A stretch of 64,000 nucleotides of DNA from Entonaema liquescens. Its lineage: Eukaryota; Ascomycota; Sordariomycetes; Xylariales; Xylariaceae. A program made the position numbers and the translations under genes. The notes beneath the pieces are model-generated. The model made no database searches. It was not told where the DNA came from and saw nothing but the letters and a program-made list of their open reading frames with translations. Where the stretch lies: the NCBI GenBank assembly GCA_902805475.1, contig CADCSX010000025.1, forward strand, positions 372,001 to 436,000, in the 5' to 3' direction. Shown here piece by piece: positions 1 through 10,042 of this stretch (its first letter is position 1; the number at the start of each line of letters is the position of its first letter).

Positions 1-1061
1 ATACTTTAAGAAGCAAGTTAAAAGATGTACCGACCGGTGAGCCTGTTATATCAAAGTACCACCATTATTGACGCATTCTCGGTGAATGCTGATATTTGAT
101 AGTAATTGTGTAATAAATTCAGTGTCATCCGTAGCCGACAGAGTAAATGCTTCCATGTACAATACATATATTGAAATAAGAGGTACCTAATAATAAGCGT
201 GGCGTTTGGATAAGGTAGCTAAGCTCTTATCGTATCTGTAATCTGTATTGCGATACAGATAAGAATATCGAAGCTTTTTTACCCCTGGGCACGGGCAACT
301 GTAATTGGACTTCTAAAATGCAAATTCTCGGAATACGTGTTATTAAACCCTCATGAATATAGGTCATTTAAAGCATCGTACATAATTCATACCGGAAATC
401 GCATAAACCAACTGAATATGGCTCCTATGTCATATCACTTTCTCGGGAAGGCTTATTTGAAGTCACGTAACTAAGGGTACTACCTAATAATACTAATAAG
501 GGTACTAATAAGCTAGGTCTAGGTGGCTTAGAGGCCTAGAATCCAAGTACTTATCTCGTACTCTGTGCCCCACTCACTGCGTATCGCACCGCATTTGCAC
601 CGCATTATACATATGTATCGCATTGTACAATACATCTACAATCGGTACTAAGGTAAGACCTACATGTAAGTAGCCAATACGACAAGCTCCAGCTTTCAGG
701 AGGTGTAAGAGTAAGTACATAATCTTTAGCGTAGCACACACAGCACGTAACGAGGAAGTAACACACACCTCCCTTCCCACCTTAGATCGGTTTTCGTGCC
801 TTGCCAATCCTGCCTGCCTTTCCGCCGCCTAACCTGTTAACCATCATTTTCATTATTATTCTCCAGTTTCAGCCCTCGTGCTCCTTTCCGTTTCTTCTTC
901 AGCATTCAACATACCCACTACCTCCAAACCCCCAATAGATGTCCAAGTTGACTTAATTTTATTCCCCATTTCACTATAAACCTTTGCTGCGTGAAGCGCT
1001 GCTACCATCCGACCTGAGCAGACAAAGGCGCAATCGTCTTTAACAACTTCTACATTTCACT
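1..1061. other. Intergenic, upstream of calcineurin A
   Basis: No gene is supported here. The sequence is AT-rich with scattered short ORFs without family features. A TAGGTACCTA-like word lies at 179-189, and tandem 'ctaataa' words lie at about 484-508. The last 200 bases are pyrimidine-rich, as expected for the promoter and 5' leader of the downstream calcineurin gene. I see no RNA gene. Confidence 0.6.
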
Positions 1062-2917
1062 ATGGACGCTGGAGAAGGCCAGGTGCCTTTCTCCCCCACT
1101 GCGGGTTCAGCACCGGAGCAACGCAACGTTCAGGTCGACAATGCCATTCGCGCTATTAAGGAGAAGAAGCCTCTTCCCGAGATTGACTTTAGTATCCATA
1201 CTATGGAAGATGGCACACAAGTTAGCACCATGGAACGGGTTTGCAAAGGTAAGGTTGCTCAAAACCAAATTCTTAGGAACTACCCCGCCACACTCAGACA
1301 AAATGATGATTTGACTGACTGACCGACTGGGTATTTTAGATGTTCAGGCGCCCGCCACATCGAAGCCTACCGACGAGCAGTTTTTCGAGGACGATACCCA
1401 TTCGAAACCTGACATCACTTTCTTGAAGCAACATTTCTATCGTGAGGGTCGATTGACCGATGAGCAAGCCTTATGGATTATCAAGACCGGAACCGAGCTT
1501 CTACGTAGCGAGCCTAACTTATTGGAGATGGATGCTCCTATAACAGTTTGCGGTGATGTCCATGGTCAATACTACGACCTTATGAAGCTTTTCGAAGTCG
1601 GTGGCGACCCGGCCGAGACTCGATATCTTTTCCTTGGCGATTACGTCGACCGAGGTTACTTCAGTATCGAATGTGTTCTATATCTATGGTCCTTGAAGAT
1701 ACATTACCCAAAGACTCTGTGGTTGCTACGTGGAAATCACGAGTGTCGCCATTTGACCGACTATTTCACTTTCAAGCTTGAGTGTAAGCACAAGTACTCC
1801 GAGGCTATCTACGAGGCGTGTATGGAGTCCTTCTGCTCCCTCCCACTTGCTGCTGTCATGAACAAACAATTCCTCTGCATTCACGGAGGTCTTAGCCCTG
1901 AGCTTCACACTTTGGACGATCTGAGAAATGTAGGTCGTTAAGCATCCCTTTCAGCCTTGTTGCTAGTCTAAGATAAAGCTTAATACTGACCCGTGATAGA
2001 TTGACCGCTTCCGCGAACCGCCCACCCAAGGATTGATGTGCGATATCTTGTGGGCCGATCCCCTAGAAGATTTTGGCCAAGAGAAGACTAGCGAATACTT
2101 CATGCACAACCATGTCCGCGGTTGCTCGTATTTCTTCTCCTATCCTGCCGCATGCGCATTCTTGGAAAAGAACAACCTACTCTCCATAATTCGGGCGCAC
2201 GAAGCCCAAGACGCTGGTTACCGAATGTACCGGAAGACTAGAACTACCGGATTCCCCAGCGTTATGACCATATTCTCCGCGCCCAACTACCTCGACGTTT
2301 ATAACAACAAGGCAGCGGTGTTGAAGTACGAGAATAATGTTATGAACATTCGGCAGTTTAACTGCACGCCTCATCCATATTGGCTTCCCAATTTTATGGA
2401 TGTGTTCACTTGGTCATTGCCATTCGTTGGTGAGAAGATTACTGATATGTTGATTGCTATCTTACATACCTGCTCTGAGGAAGAGCTCAAGGAGGAAACG
2501 CCGTTATCGTCGTCTCCTGGCCCGCAGTCGCCCCCACTTGGGGGTCCTCTTGCGGATCCGGACTCAATCGAATACAAGAGACGGGCTATCAAGAATAAGA
2601 TCTTGGCCATTGGCCGACTATCACGAGTATTCCAAGTACTTCGAGAGGAATCTGAGAAGGTCACCGAGCTCAAGACTGTATCCGGCGGACGACTACCTGC
2701 TGGTACGCTCATGCTCGGCGCAGAAGGAATCAAGAACGCCATCAATACTTTCGAGGATGCCAGGAAGGTCGATCTCCAGAACGAGAGGTTGCCACCCAGT
2801 CATGACGAAGTCCAAAAGCACCAAGAAGAGGAGCGGCAGCAGGCGTTGGAGAGGGCTTCCCGGGAGGCTGAAAACGACAAGAAACTACAAACTCTGTCTA
2901 GGAGACTAAGCACGTAA
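1062..2917 (+). CDS. cnaA: Calcineurin catalytic subunit A (Ser/Thr phosphatase 2B)
   Basis: Ca2+/calmodulin-dependent protein phosphatase, which dephosphorylates Crz1-type factors and governs stress response and hyphal growth. I read exons 1062-1248, 1340-1929 and 2000-2917, giving about 564 residues. The PPP metal and catalytic motifs are all visible: GDVHG near residue 134, GDYVDRG near 162, GNHE near 194, and SAPNYLD further on. A basic calmodulin-binding helix (about 457-480, KNKILAIGRLSRVF) and an autoinhibitory C-terminus follow, and order and length fit the family. The terminal TAA lies inside a perfect GTAAGT donor at 2914. Splicing to the CACAG ending at 2963 would replace the stop by a short tail ending at 2979 (about 568 residues), and I cannot decide between the two. 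No frame problem is seen. Family assignment is very secure. Confidence 0.97.
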
Positions 2918-3796
2918 GTACCGACTATTGTCGTCCCAATAGCGTCTACTTACAGTCACACAGTGATCGCAAGCGATGATCTAGTGCACGTATATATCAG
3001 CTGATCATTGAGGTAGCGGGTAAATGTCAATTTGATGTCCCCATTTACGGCGGTAGTGCGTGATGGCATGTCTTGGCTTAGCAGAATAGAACATCCTATC
3101 GAGGCCCGTACTCTGGTAATTATTCGAACGATGCTAGTGAAGCCGTGCCTGGGTTATTGTTCATAGCAGCATAAGACCAAGGATCCAAGGGACTCTAATG
3201 AGATAGACCGGAAGATGCAGTTTCATGTGACGACGCAGAATCGAGACGAACATGGGTGTTAGGGAAAAGGGATGTCTTATCGTGATAGTTGGCGAGTTAA
3301 TGAAAATCTTGGAACTGTGCTAGAACCCTAGGATGGTACTAGCCCTCTATATATCTACCCTTGATGTTCTGCTTCCATGTTTTGCCTCTTGGTCATACCG
3401 CTCTTCCGTTAGTGAGACTGATTCGACATCACATGTGAAAACACGTGGACGTGAGATTGCTAACATGGACTAATACATAAGATAAGAAAACTGTTGACTC
3501 ATAATGTCGACGAATTTTAACTCCTAACCTCTAGGCTCTTTGACTTCCCAACGCGAATTAGTCTCCTCTGAGCGCCCATGCCAACGACTTGATTATCCAT
3601 CCTAACTTAACGCATGACATGCCTAAAAAAGAGTCGTCCATCCATCCATCTTAGATAGCATCTTTCGTCCCTTATCCCGTATATACCCAAGTCCGCATAC
3701 GGAACATATAACCCCCTTCCCCCTCTTCCCTACCTCCAAATCTCCAAACCTCCAAACCTACCTAGGTACCTACCTACCCACCCATATATACTCCGC
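2918..3796. other. Intergenic between convergent genes
   Basis: This holds the 3' ends of the calcineurin gene (plus strand) and the cyclase gene (minus strand). There is no supported ORF. Positions 3717-3785 are C-rich and repetitive (CTCCAAACCTCC, ACCTACCTAGGTACCTACCTACC), a low-complexity tract with a TAGGTACCTA-type palindrome. Confidence 0.6.
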
Positions 3797-5158
3797 CTAG
3801 AAGATAGCAAGTATGTTGGGCGGGCTAGCGACGCCGCCGGGGACGTTACACGGCTCGCTGACGACGAAGAAGGACCAGCGCTTCTGCGCCGCGCAGTACG
3901 CGGCGAGCTTCTCCAGGTCGAACAGCTCGCCGATCGGACAGCCCCAGCCCGAGAGCAGGATCTCGTGCAGGATGTGCGGGGAGGAGGGGGGCGCAGGCCA
4001 GCTTTCGACTATGGGGTGGAGGTTAGTAAGCGGTAACGAGGATGGAGTGGGAGGCGATTAGAGACAGAGAGAGAGAGGGGGGGAGGGAGATTGGGGGCTA
4101 CGTACAGGACGGCTGGTCCCCCGCTACGGCGGAGAAGTTCTCCCATATCCACCGCAGCAGGGCTTCCGACCGCTCGACGCCGCCGAAGTGGTGCGGCACT
4201 ACGGCTTGGTAGGCGGCGAGCTCGGCGGGGTTTTGCGGGTACGTGGCTCCGAAGCCTGTGGTGGTTGTTTAGCAGGTTGACTCTGGCTTACCTATCTTAC
4301 ATACATCGAGTTGAGTTAAAAGGGTGGAAAGGATGGATTACCTGAGCGGATGAACAGGATGTCCCCAAACTTGATCTCCGTTCCCTGCGCGGCGAGACAC
4401 GCCTGCAAGTCCTCGAGCGGGATCGCATCGCTCTGAAAGGGGTCGTAGGGCTTGCGATTGGCGGCGGGTTGCGCGAGCCGCCAGCTATGGTAATCGACTA
4501 GCACGCCACGACCTACGATGCCCTGCTCCGCCCACGCTATTTATTGTCTTTATAAGCTTGCCATACATACCTACCCTACATGATGAAAAATCCCCTTTCC
4601 TCCTACCTCCCCCCTCCCCGGGAAATAGACTTACCGTGTATCCCATTTACAGTTGTTGTCTTCCCCCCGCCGTCGCCGCCATGGATGTCCTCCATCGTAA
4701 CGCCGTTGTAGAACCGCGCCTCGCGCTGGTACGCGTAGTGCCGCAGCCCGTCCCACTGCGTCGACACCTGGGAGTTGAAGGTCCAGACGTCGTCGTTGAC
4801 GACGCGCGGGGCCTTGCGGATGAGGGACTGCGTGAACACGTGCCGCTGGAAGAAGGATTTCTCGGGCTGCGCGTTGAGAGGCCAGTTTAGAGATCCTAGG
4901 AGGGGTTGTTAGAATAGAAAAAGGATGAAAGGAAGGGTTGCGGATTATGGGCTATGCGTACCTCCGGCCTGTTTTCACTTCGTTCTTGGCCGCTGCGGCG
5001 ACCCGCTCGTCTGTGAGCCGGTTGAGCGTTCCCAGCTCGTCTTTGTCGCCGTAGAGGCCCCATGCCGAGAAGTGCGGGTCCGTCTTCCGTAGGGGTAGGT
5101 CCTCGAAGTTCGGGATCCCGTTGGAGTTGAGTCTGAATCCGGAGATCGGAGGTGCCAT
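3797..5158 (-). CDS. Cyclase-family (kynurenine formamidase-like) protein, frame interrupted
   Basis: Putative metal-dependent hydrolase of the cyclase family (PF04199), widespread in fungi and of unclear substrate. Minus-strand exons are 5158-4962, 4895-4635, 4536-4342, 4255-4106 and 4008-3797. All four introns have GT/AG ends, and the first and third have clear CTAAC or CTAAA branch sites. Family features include an N-terminal FSAWGLYGDKDELGTLN, the STQWDGLRHYAYQ segment, VDYHSW, and a C-terminal WSFFVVSEPCNVPGG. Start chosen at the ATG before APPISGF; an in-frame ATG 33 bases upstream is less likely. Exon 1 ends in phase 2 but exon 2 is only open, and only resembles the family, if entered in phase 1. 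The likely cause is loss of two bases from a CT run at the exon 2 start (4889-4893). It could be a sequencing error, a non-canonical donor, or a pseudogene. Confidence 0.8.
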
Positions 5159-5932
5159 GGCTATAGGGTATAAGACAAGTGAGTATTCCAAAATCTAACT
5201 AGTGGTATTTATTACGGGCAATATATTTCGTATAGTAAATAAATTAGTGAAGAGGTTAGTTAACCTTATAATATTATTCTGAGAAGAGTTCAGCCTCGGT
5301 ATGATATGTTTTACACAGGTGTAAATATTAGTTCTATTCGTGGTAGTATGACACCAGTAAGTGTATCATGACGAAATAATGTCATCCCCTCCTTTTATCT
5401 TAGCATTTTCCAATATCGCGTCGCGTCGGAAGAAGACATGATGCCGATCGCAGGCCATTGCTCTCCCCGCTCTCGGATAGGTTCCACGGTTGAGACGCAA
5501 GTTGAGATTAACCCAAATCTTTACGCCTTTGTCTTGGAGTCTAGTGCTATTTCGATGACCATTGTGCTTCCCCACAATGCAAGCTGGGGAGTGGTAGACT
5601 CGCTTGGCGGGTTAATGTATAGCGAACCCTTCTTATCTGGGATCTCACCTATTTGTGTTCATTTATAAGTTACTTATTAGTCACGGTAGGGTATGCAATC
5701 ACTTAAAAGTAATATCACCATGCTACACGATTCATTGGTAGGCTCACTAAAGGATTTTTACATAGAAATGCGTAATGAACCGGAAATCGTATCATGTCTA
5801 GTCTATAATCTAGCAGCTCCCCAACAGACATTGGTGGAACACCTCGACGTATTATTGAAAGGCCAATCTAAACATCTAGTCGTAAGTAGGGTATAGAATT
5901 ATCTGGTTCCCGCAATCGAAAGATTCCCCGTA
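5159..5932. other. Intergenic, no supported gene
   Basis: AT-rich promoter side of the cyclase gene followed by the 3' flank of the HAD phosphatase. Two ORFs of about 70 codons on the plus strand (5438-5668 and 5693-5896) have no recognisable motif and no upstream support, so I leave them out. Confidence 0.5.
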
Positions 5933-6796
5933 CTAGGTCACGACGATACCAAACTTTTCATAGGGGAAGTTTTCCAGACTGACAAGCTGTTCAGCCCAGC
6001 CGTCATCGATAGCCCCGAGCAGCTCGTCATTACCAATCGGGTACAATGCCGTTCGTCCAGCAAGCACTTCCTTCTCCTTGCCCTTGTATTCGGCAGCGAG
6101 GCCGGGGTGAGGGACCCATACGGCCCTCATACCCGCTCTTCGCCCTGCTTCGACGCCCAGTACGCTGTCTTCAAAGACTAAGCACTCCTTTGGCGTGATC
6201 TTGGGGAACCCCTCTGGTAAGGACGAGTTAATTGCTTGGAGGGCAAGTAGGTAGATATCAGGAGCCGGTTTGCCACGCTGGACTCTTGGGTCGTCACCTA
6301 GGACTCGGTGTTCCTCTGGGATAAGATCTAACACAGCTTTCGTTTCTGGCCGCGAGGTCTTCAGTTCGTAGTTCGCTCTATGGCTGCTGGTAGCCAGAGC
6401 AATTTCAACCGATAGCCCTTGCGTAGTCCTCGCGCTCCTGAGGTCTTTGAGAAGCTTTTCCACCCCTGGAAGGGGTTTGCACTCGGGGAAGTGGATCCGA
6501 TGTTGTTCGGATTGCTCCTCTTTGAACTGCTCTCTTGAGATTGGTAGTTGAGCCCATTTGTGGAAGGTCTCACCGTGGGAAGAACCAGGAACACCCATGA
6601 GCTGAGCTTTGATAGACCAAGGAAGACGAGGTCGCCCGTATTTGGTTAGGACTATATCGGCACAGAGAGTATATAAGTCCTCGGTGTTAATGAGGAGGCC
6701 ATCCATGTCAAATAGACAAGCCCGAATCGGGGGAAGAGTCTGGGGAGCAACCCCGGAGATCGGTCCCGGACCGTCATTTTGATCCGTAACCACCAT
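5933..6796 (-). CDS. HAD-superfamily phosphatase (pseudouridine-5'-phosphatase/GS1-like)
   Basis: Intronless 287-residue haloacid-dehalogenase hydrolase of the beta-phosphoglucomutase / pseudouridine-5'-phosphatase branch, probably cytosolic and acting on a small phosphorylated metabolite. Motif I is CLFDMDGLLINTED (nucleophile Asp30, acid Asp32). A helical cap follows, then motif II in IALATSSH, the motif III lysine in RGKPAPDIYL, and the motif IV acidic pair in FEDSVLGVEAG. Length fits the family. I chose the ATG at 6796 (MVVTD), because the ATG eight codons upstream would only add a hydrophobic MLLYLISI stretch. The exact substrate cannot be told from sequence. Confidence 0.9.
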   Translation of the reverse strand: MVVTDQNDGPGPISGVAPQTLPPIRACLFDMDGLLINTEDLYTLCADIVLTKYGRPRLPWSIKAQLMGVPGSSHGETFHKWAQLPISREQFKEEQSEQHRIHFPECKPLPGVEKLLKDLRSARTTQGLSVEIALATSSHRANYELKTSRPETKAVLDLIPEEHRVLGDDPRVQRGKPAPDIYLLALQAINSSLPEGFPKITPKECLVFEDSVLGVEAGRRAGMRAVWVPHPGLAAEYKGKEKEVLAGRTALYPIGNDELLGAIDDGWAEQLVSLENFPYEKFGIVVT

Positions 6797-7361
6797 AATT
6801 GAAATAAGATAGAGTAGCAATGGTTCAGGGGTTTTAAGTTACATATAGTCGGCTATGGATTTTCGATGATTTGTGGTTTGCATTCGGCGATAGGTAGATC
6901 AGAAGGTAATGATACGAGATTGGGAACCGGCTACTCCCGCCGGAATTTAGTGGCTTTTGTTATTCTAAGTTACCTAGGTAGACTTGGCCCGCCGGTGGCC
7001 GGAGGAGATCGTCTCGAGTACTTATCCTAGTCTTTGGGTTTGACCAAACATGCTATAGAGATGAGGCGTATGAAGGGAGCATGAAGAACTAGAAAACATA
7101 TTGGCTAGGTACCTATTGGACGCCATTGACTGTAAATGTTGCGCATGTTGATGAACTACAAGGGCTTGTGTCTTGTTATTGGATAATTTGGTAAGCTTCT
7201 GCATAAGAAACCCCACTCAATTATCTCACTGCTCTTTGCTAAGGTAATTAGCTTTGGGATATAAAGATATAAGAAGCTCGCGGGTCGTTGGGTTATCTCC
7301 GACGTAATATGTGTTTTATTCCCTGAGATTCAATTTGAGATTCGCAGGACTCGTAGGAAAC
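6797..7361. other. Intergenic, divergent promoters
   Basis: Shared upstream region of the minus-strand HAD gene and the plus-strand oxygenase. It contains TAGGTACCTA-type palindromes at about 6971-6980 and 7105-7115. A 64-codon minus-strand ORF (7022-7216) has no support. In-frame upstream codons from 7311 could extend the oxygenase. Confidence 0.5.
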
Positions 7362-8752
7362 ATGATGGCTGGAATTACGAAACTTGAACTCCGGACGGCC
7401 CTTGGCCCGGTTTATCGGGATGTACTATCAAATCCTCCTCGTGATTGTACGGCTGATGAAATTCCAATTATCGACTTGGCATTGATGTTTTCCGAGAAAC
7501 TCTCCGACCGTAAAAGTGTCGCCGCTAATATCAGGTCGGCCGCAACTAATAATGGCTTCTTCTATATCAGGAATCATGGTATACCGGAAGGGGTCATTGC
7601 TCAATGCAAGAAGCAAGTAATCAACTTTATGAGGCAACCGTTGGAGAAGAAAATGCTAGTGGACTCCAGGACACACAGCAAGTATTATAACGGATATCTT
7701 GGAAACCGGAAGGCCCAGATATCTCGAACCGAGAGTGCTGACATTCGAGAATCCTTTTCATTCCGGTACAGCCCGGAGCTCGATCCGGACCACCCAATGA
7801 ATATCTCTGAGCTCCCCGAGGAGGTGAGATCATGGATTCGTGCCGAAGACTTCGTGGTTCGTCTATTCGCAATTTATTATATCTCTTTCTTTTTATTGTT
7901 ATGTATTTTGGATACTTAGCTCTTATTTTTGAGCGATAATTAGCTGACCTCGGCTTTACAGTGGGAGGGGACAAAACATCTGCCAAGATTTAAAGACGAC
8001 TGTCTCGCGTATTGGGGGAGCTGCTTAACTCTAGCTAGGAGGCTAGTGAGATTGTTCGCTCTTTCGTTAGACTTAGATGAAAATTATTGGGATGATAAAG
8101 TCACACATCCAGGAGCGGATGGCGTTTTTAATTACTACCCGCCAAGGACAGCAGAAGAAATCGAAAGTAAATTTGTTGGCTTGGGAAGTCACACAGACTT
8201 GCAGTTGTTCACACTTTTATGGCAGGACAGCGTGGGTGGTCTGCAGATACTGTCCAAAGAGGGACAGTGGCTGAGAGTAAGACTCGAGTTATATACAGAA
8301 CCTACCCATACTAACAACTTCTCAAGGCACCTCCTATTGAAGGGACTCTTGTCGTCAATATCGGCGACTTCATGATGCGGCTTTGCAATGACATTTATAA
8401 ATCCACTGTCCATAGAGTCACAAATGAGTCTAACGAAGAACGTGTCTCCATGCCATTCTTCTTTGGTATGTTATCAGTCCATTGCTTTTCTTGACATATT
8501 CGCTCACCTTACTAGGTCTCAATTTCAACTGCATTGAGGGCGTTGTGCCCTCGTGTGCGTCGGAAAAGAATCCAGCGAAATACGAGCCCATCTCTTGCGG
8601 TGACTGTAAGTTTCCACATATAACCCATGAAAGCCCCAAACTGATTAGTTCTAGGGTGTCAGATGAGGTTCAAGATTGAGAGGGATGAGTTCCTCAAGAA
8701 TCAAGAAGCGAAGAAGGCAGTAGCCCCAAGTGCTACCGTGGTAGCTGGATAG
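7362..8752 (+). CDS. 2-oxoglutarate/Fe(II) oxygenase, isopenicillin-N-synthase-like
   Basis: DIOX_N plus 2OG-FeII_Oxy protein of about 378 residues, a class that hydroxylates or desaturates small molecules. Exons: 7362-7856, 7962-8276, 8327-8465, 8516-8605 and 8655-8752. The donor after exon 1 could instead be three bases earlier. Fe(II) ligands His242 and Asp244 sit in GSHTDLQLFTLLWQD, the distal His is near 299 (STVHRVTN), and the 2OG-binding RxS is Arg309-Val-Ser311. N-terminal IPIIDLA and GFFYIRNHGIP are typical of the family. The in-frame ATG at 7311 is possible, but the family-like sequence starts after MMAGITKLE. Neighbours are housekeeping genes, so a secondary-metabolite role is not implied. 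Substrate unknown. Confidence 0.9.
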
Positions 8753-8823
8753 GATATTTCGCTCTGCTCTACCAGGTTCCTTTCGGGGTTGGATAGCCCT
8801 TGGTGATTCGATTTATTGGCTGT

Positions 8824-9319
8824 TTACAAGACCCTTTGGATGAGCTCAATGACATCAAAAAATGCCTCGCGTTCAGGCTTAAGAGTTTTTAGACCGAGCC
8901 CAACAACGAGAGTACGGCGCTCATCTAAGTTTTTCCTTGCAATGTGACTAGCGATTTGAACGGCATAGAGCTGTGCTAAGGATTCACGTTCTTCGCCACC
9001 TCCACCAAGGAGTGTTTTTGGGGTTAAGTGAGACAACGGCAGCAAGTTAGAACTTGCTAGAGCCATATCTACGCTAGCTGATGATGGCGCCGACAAGGGT
9101 ACTTGAATCTATCAATTTAGTAAGCATTATAAGATATGGTATCGACTCAGTATAGTAGTAATTTACCCATTGCGATAATCTGCCTTCCTGGGATAGAGTA
9201 ATAAGAATCTTGTCTGAGAAGTGCAAAACAGAAGCTTCGGTCGCAATTCCGTCAATGGGTCCAGTAACAACCTTTGAATGAGCCGGGAATGGCGATTCGA
9301 CTACTTGAGAGGTATCCAT
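8824..9319 (-). CDS. Proteasome assembly chaperone 3 homologue
   Basis: Small protein of 145 residues that resembles fungal PAC3/Poc3-type chaperones, which with PAC4 help assemble the 20S alpha ring. Exons are 9319-9167 and 9108-8824, with a 58-base intron (GTAAAT to GATAG) after the Trp of LSQW. Recognisable blocks are the IDGIATEASVLHFSDKILIT strand and the C-terminal LAQLYAVQIASHIARKN helix followed by RTLVVGLGLK. The gene converges on the 2OG oxygenase with about 70 bases between stop codons. Identification is by remembered family pattern, so a profile search should confirm it. Confidence 0.75.
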
Positions 9320-10042
9320 AAGTTCAGAATACGGAAATTGAAGAGCACTTGGTTGTGAGATGTAAGATTAAAATAAGTGACTTTGATAGTAGAGGTCAAA
9401 CGAGGGTTTATTATTTAAATGGTAACGTTAGGGACTATTATAATTGTAGCTTACCTCTTACCTCTACAGTAGCACACTGACGGTGTCCTTGCGCTAGAAC
9501 GGGGGCCTATAGTATATACAGTAAAACCTTGCCATAGCGAATCAGGTATATAGCGAATTCACTATATAACGAATTGAATCCCCGTTTTACCAAATTTTAT
9601 ATGTAAATTAACGAATTTTTTTGTATAACGAATTCGTTAAGTTTTTAGATTAGTCACTATTAATTTCGTTATGTAAAAAGAGGTGCTATACCCTTTTTGG
9701 CTTAGTAAGTTACTATTTTCGGGATTTTCGGGAAAAAATTCGTAAATTTGGTTAAGACGTACGAGTTTGGGTAGGCGCTTTACCCTTTTGGGAAGTACAT
9801 CTATATGTCACTTTTCTACTATGTAGCGAATTCACTCGATAACGAATTAGACCCTTTGTTTTTTGCGATTCGTTATGGCAAGGTTTTACTGTACTATGCT
9901 ACACCTTATAAAGTGGACCCGGGAGATCCCTGCGCTAACCTGATTTAATCCCGAGAACAAATTCTGCCAAGGCGGTCAAAATTTCCATCTTGTTTCTCTC
10001 CCAAGACCATTACTCGTTTTTCATCAATCGACAACAGTAAAA
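9320..10042. other. Divergent intergenic region carrying the MITE
   Basis: Shared upstream DNA of the PAC3-like gene and ECM16. Apart from the MITE at 9519-9891 it is AT-rich without a supported ORF. The MITE ends about 150 bases before the ECM16 start codon. Confidence 0.6.
9519..9891. mobile_element. MITE, Tc1/mariner (pogo/Fot1-like) type
   Basis: A 373-bp non-coding element with 25-bp terminal inverted repeats, starting CAGTAAAACCTTGCCATAGC on the left. The right end read in reverse complement matches at 24 of 25 positions. It is flanked by TA dinucleotides (9517-9518 and 9892-9893), the target duplication of Tc1/mariner elements. The inside is AT-rich with sub-terminal repeats of the word AACGAATT/GCGAATTC in both halves and no ORF. 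It therefore looks like a non-autonomous deletion derivative that would depend on a pogo/Fot1-type transposase. It lies in the promoter side of both the PAC3-like gene and ECM16. Confidence 0.88.
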
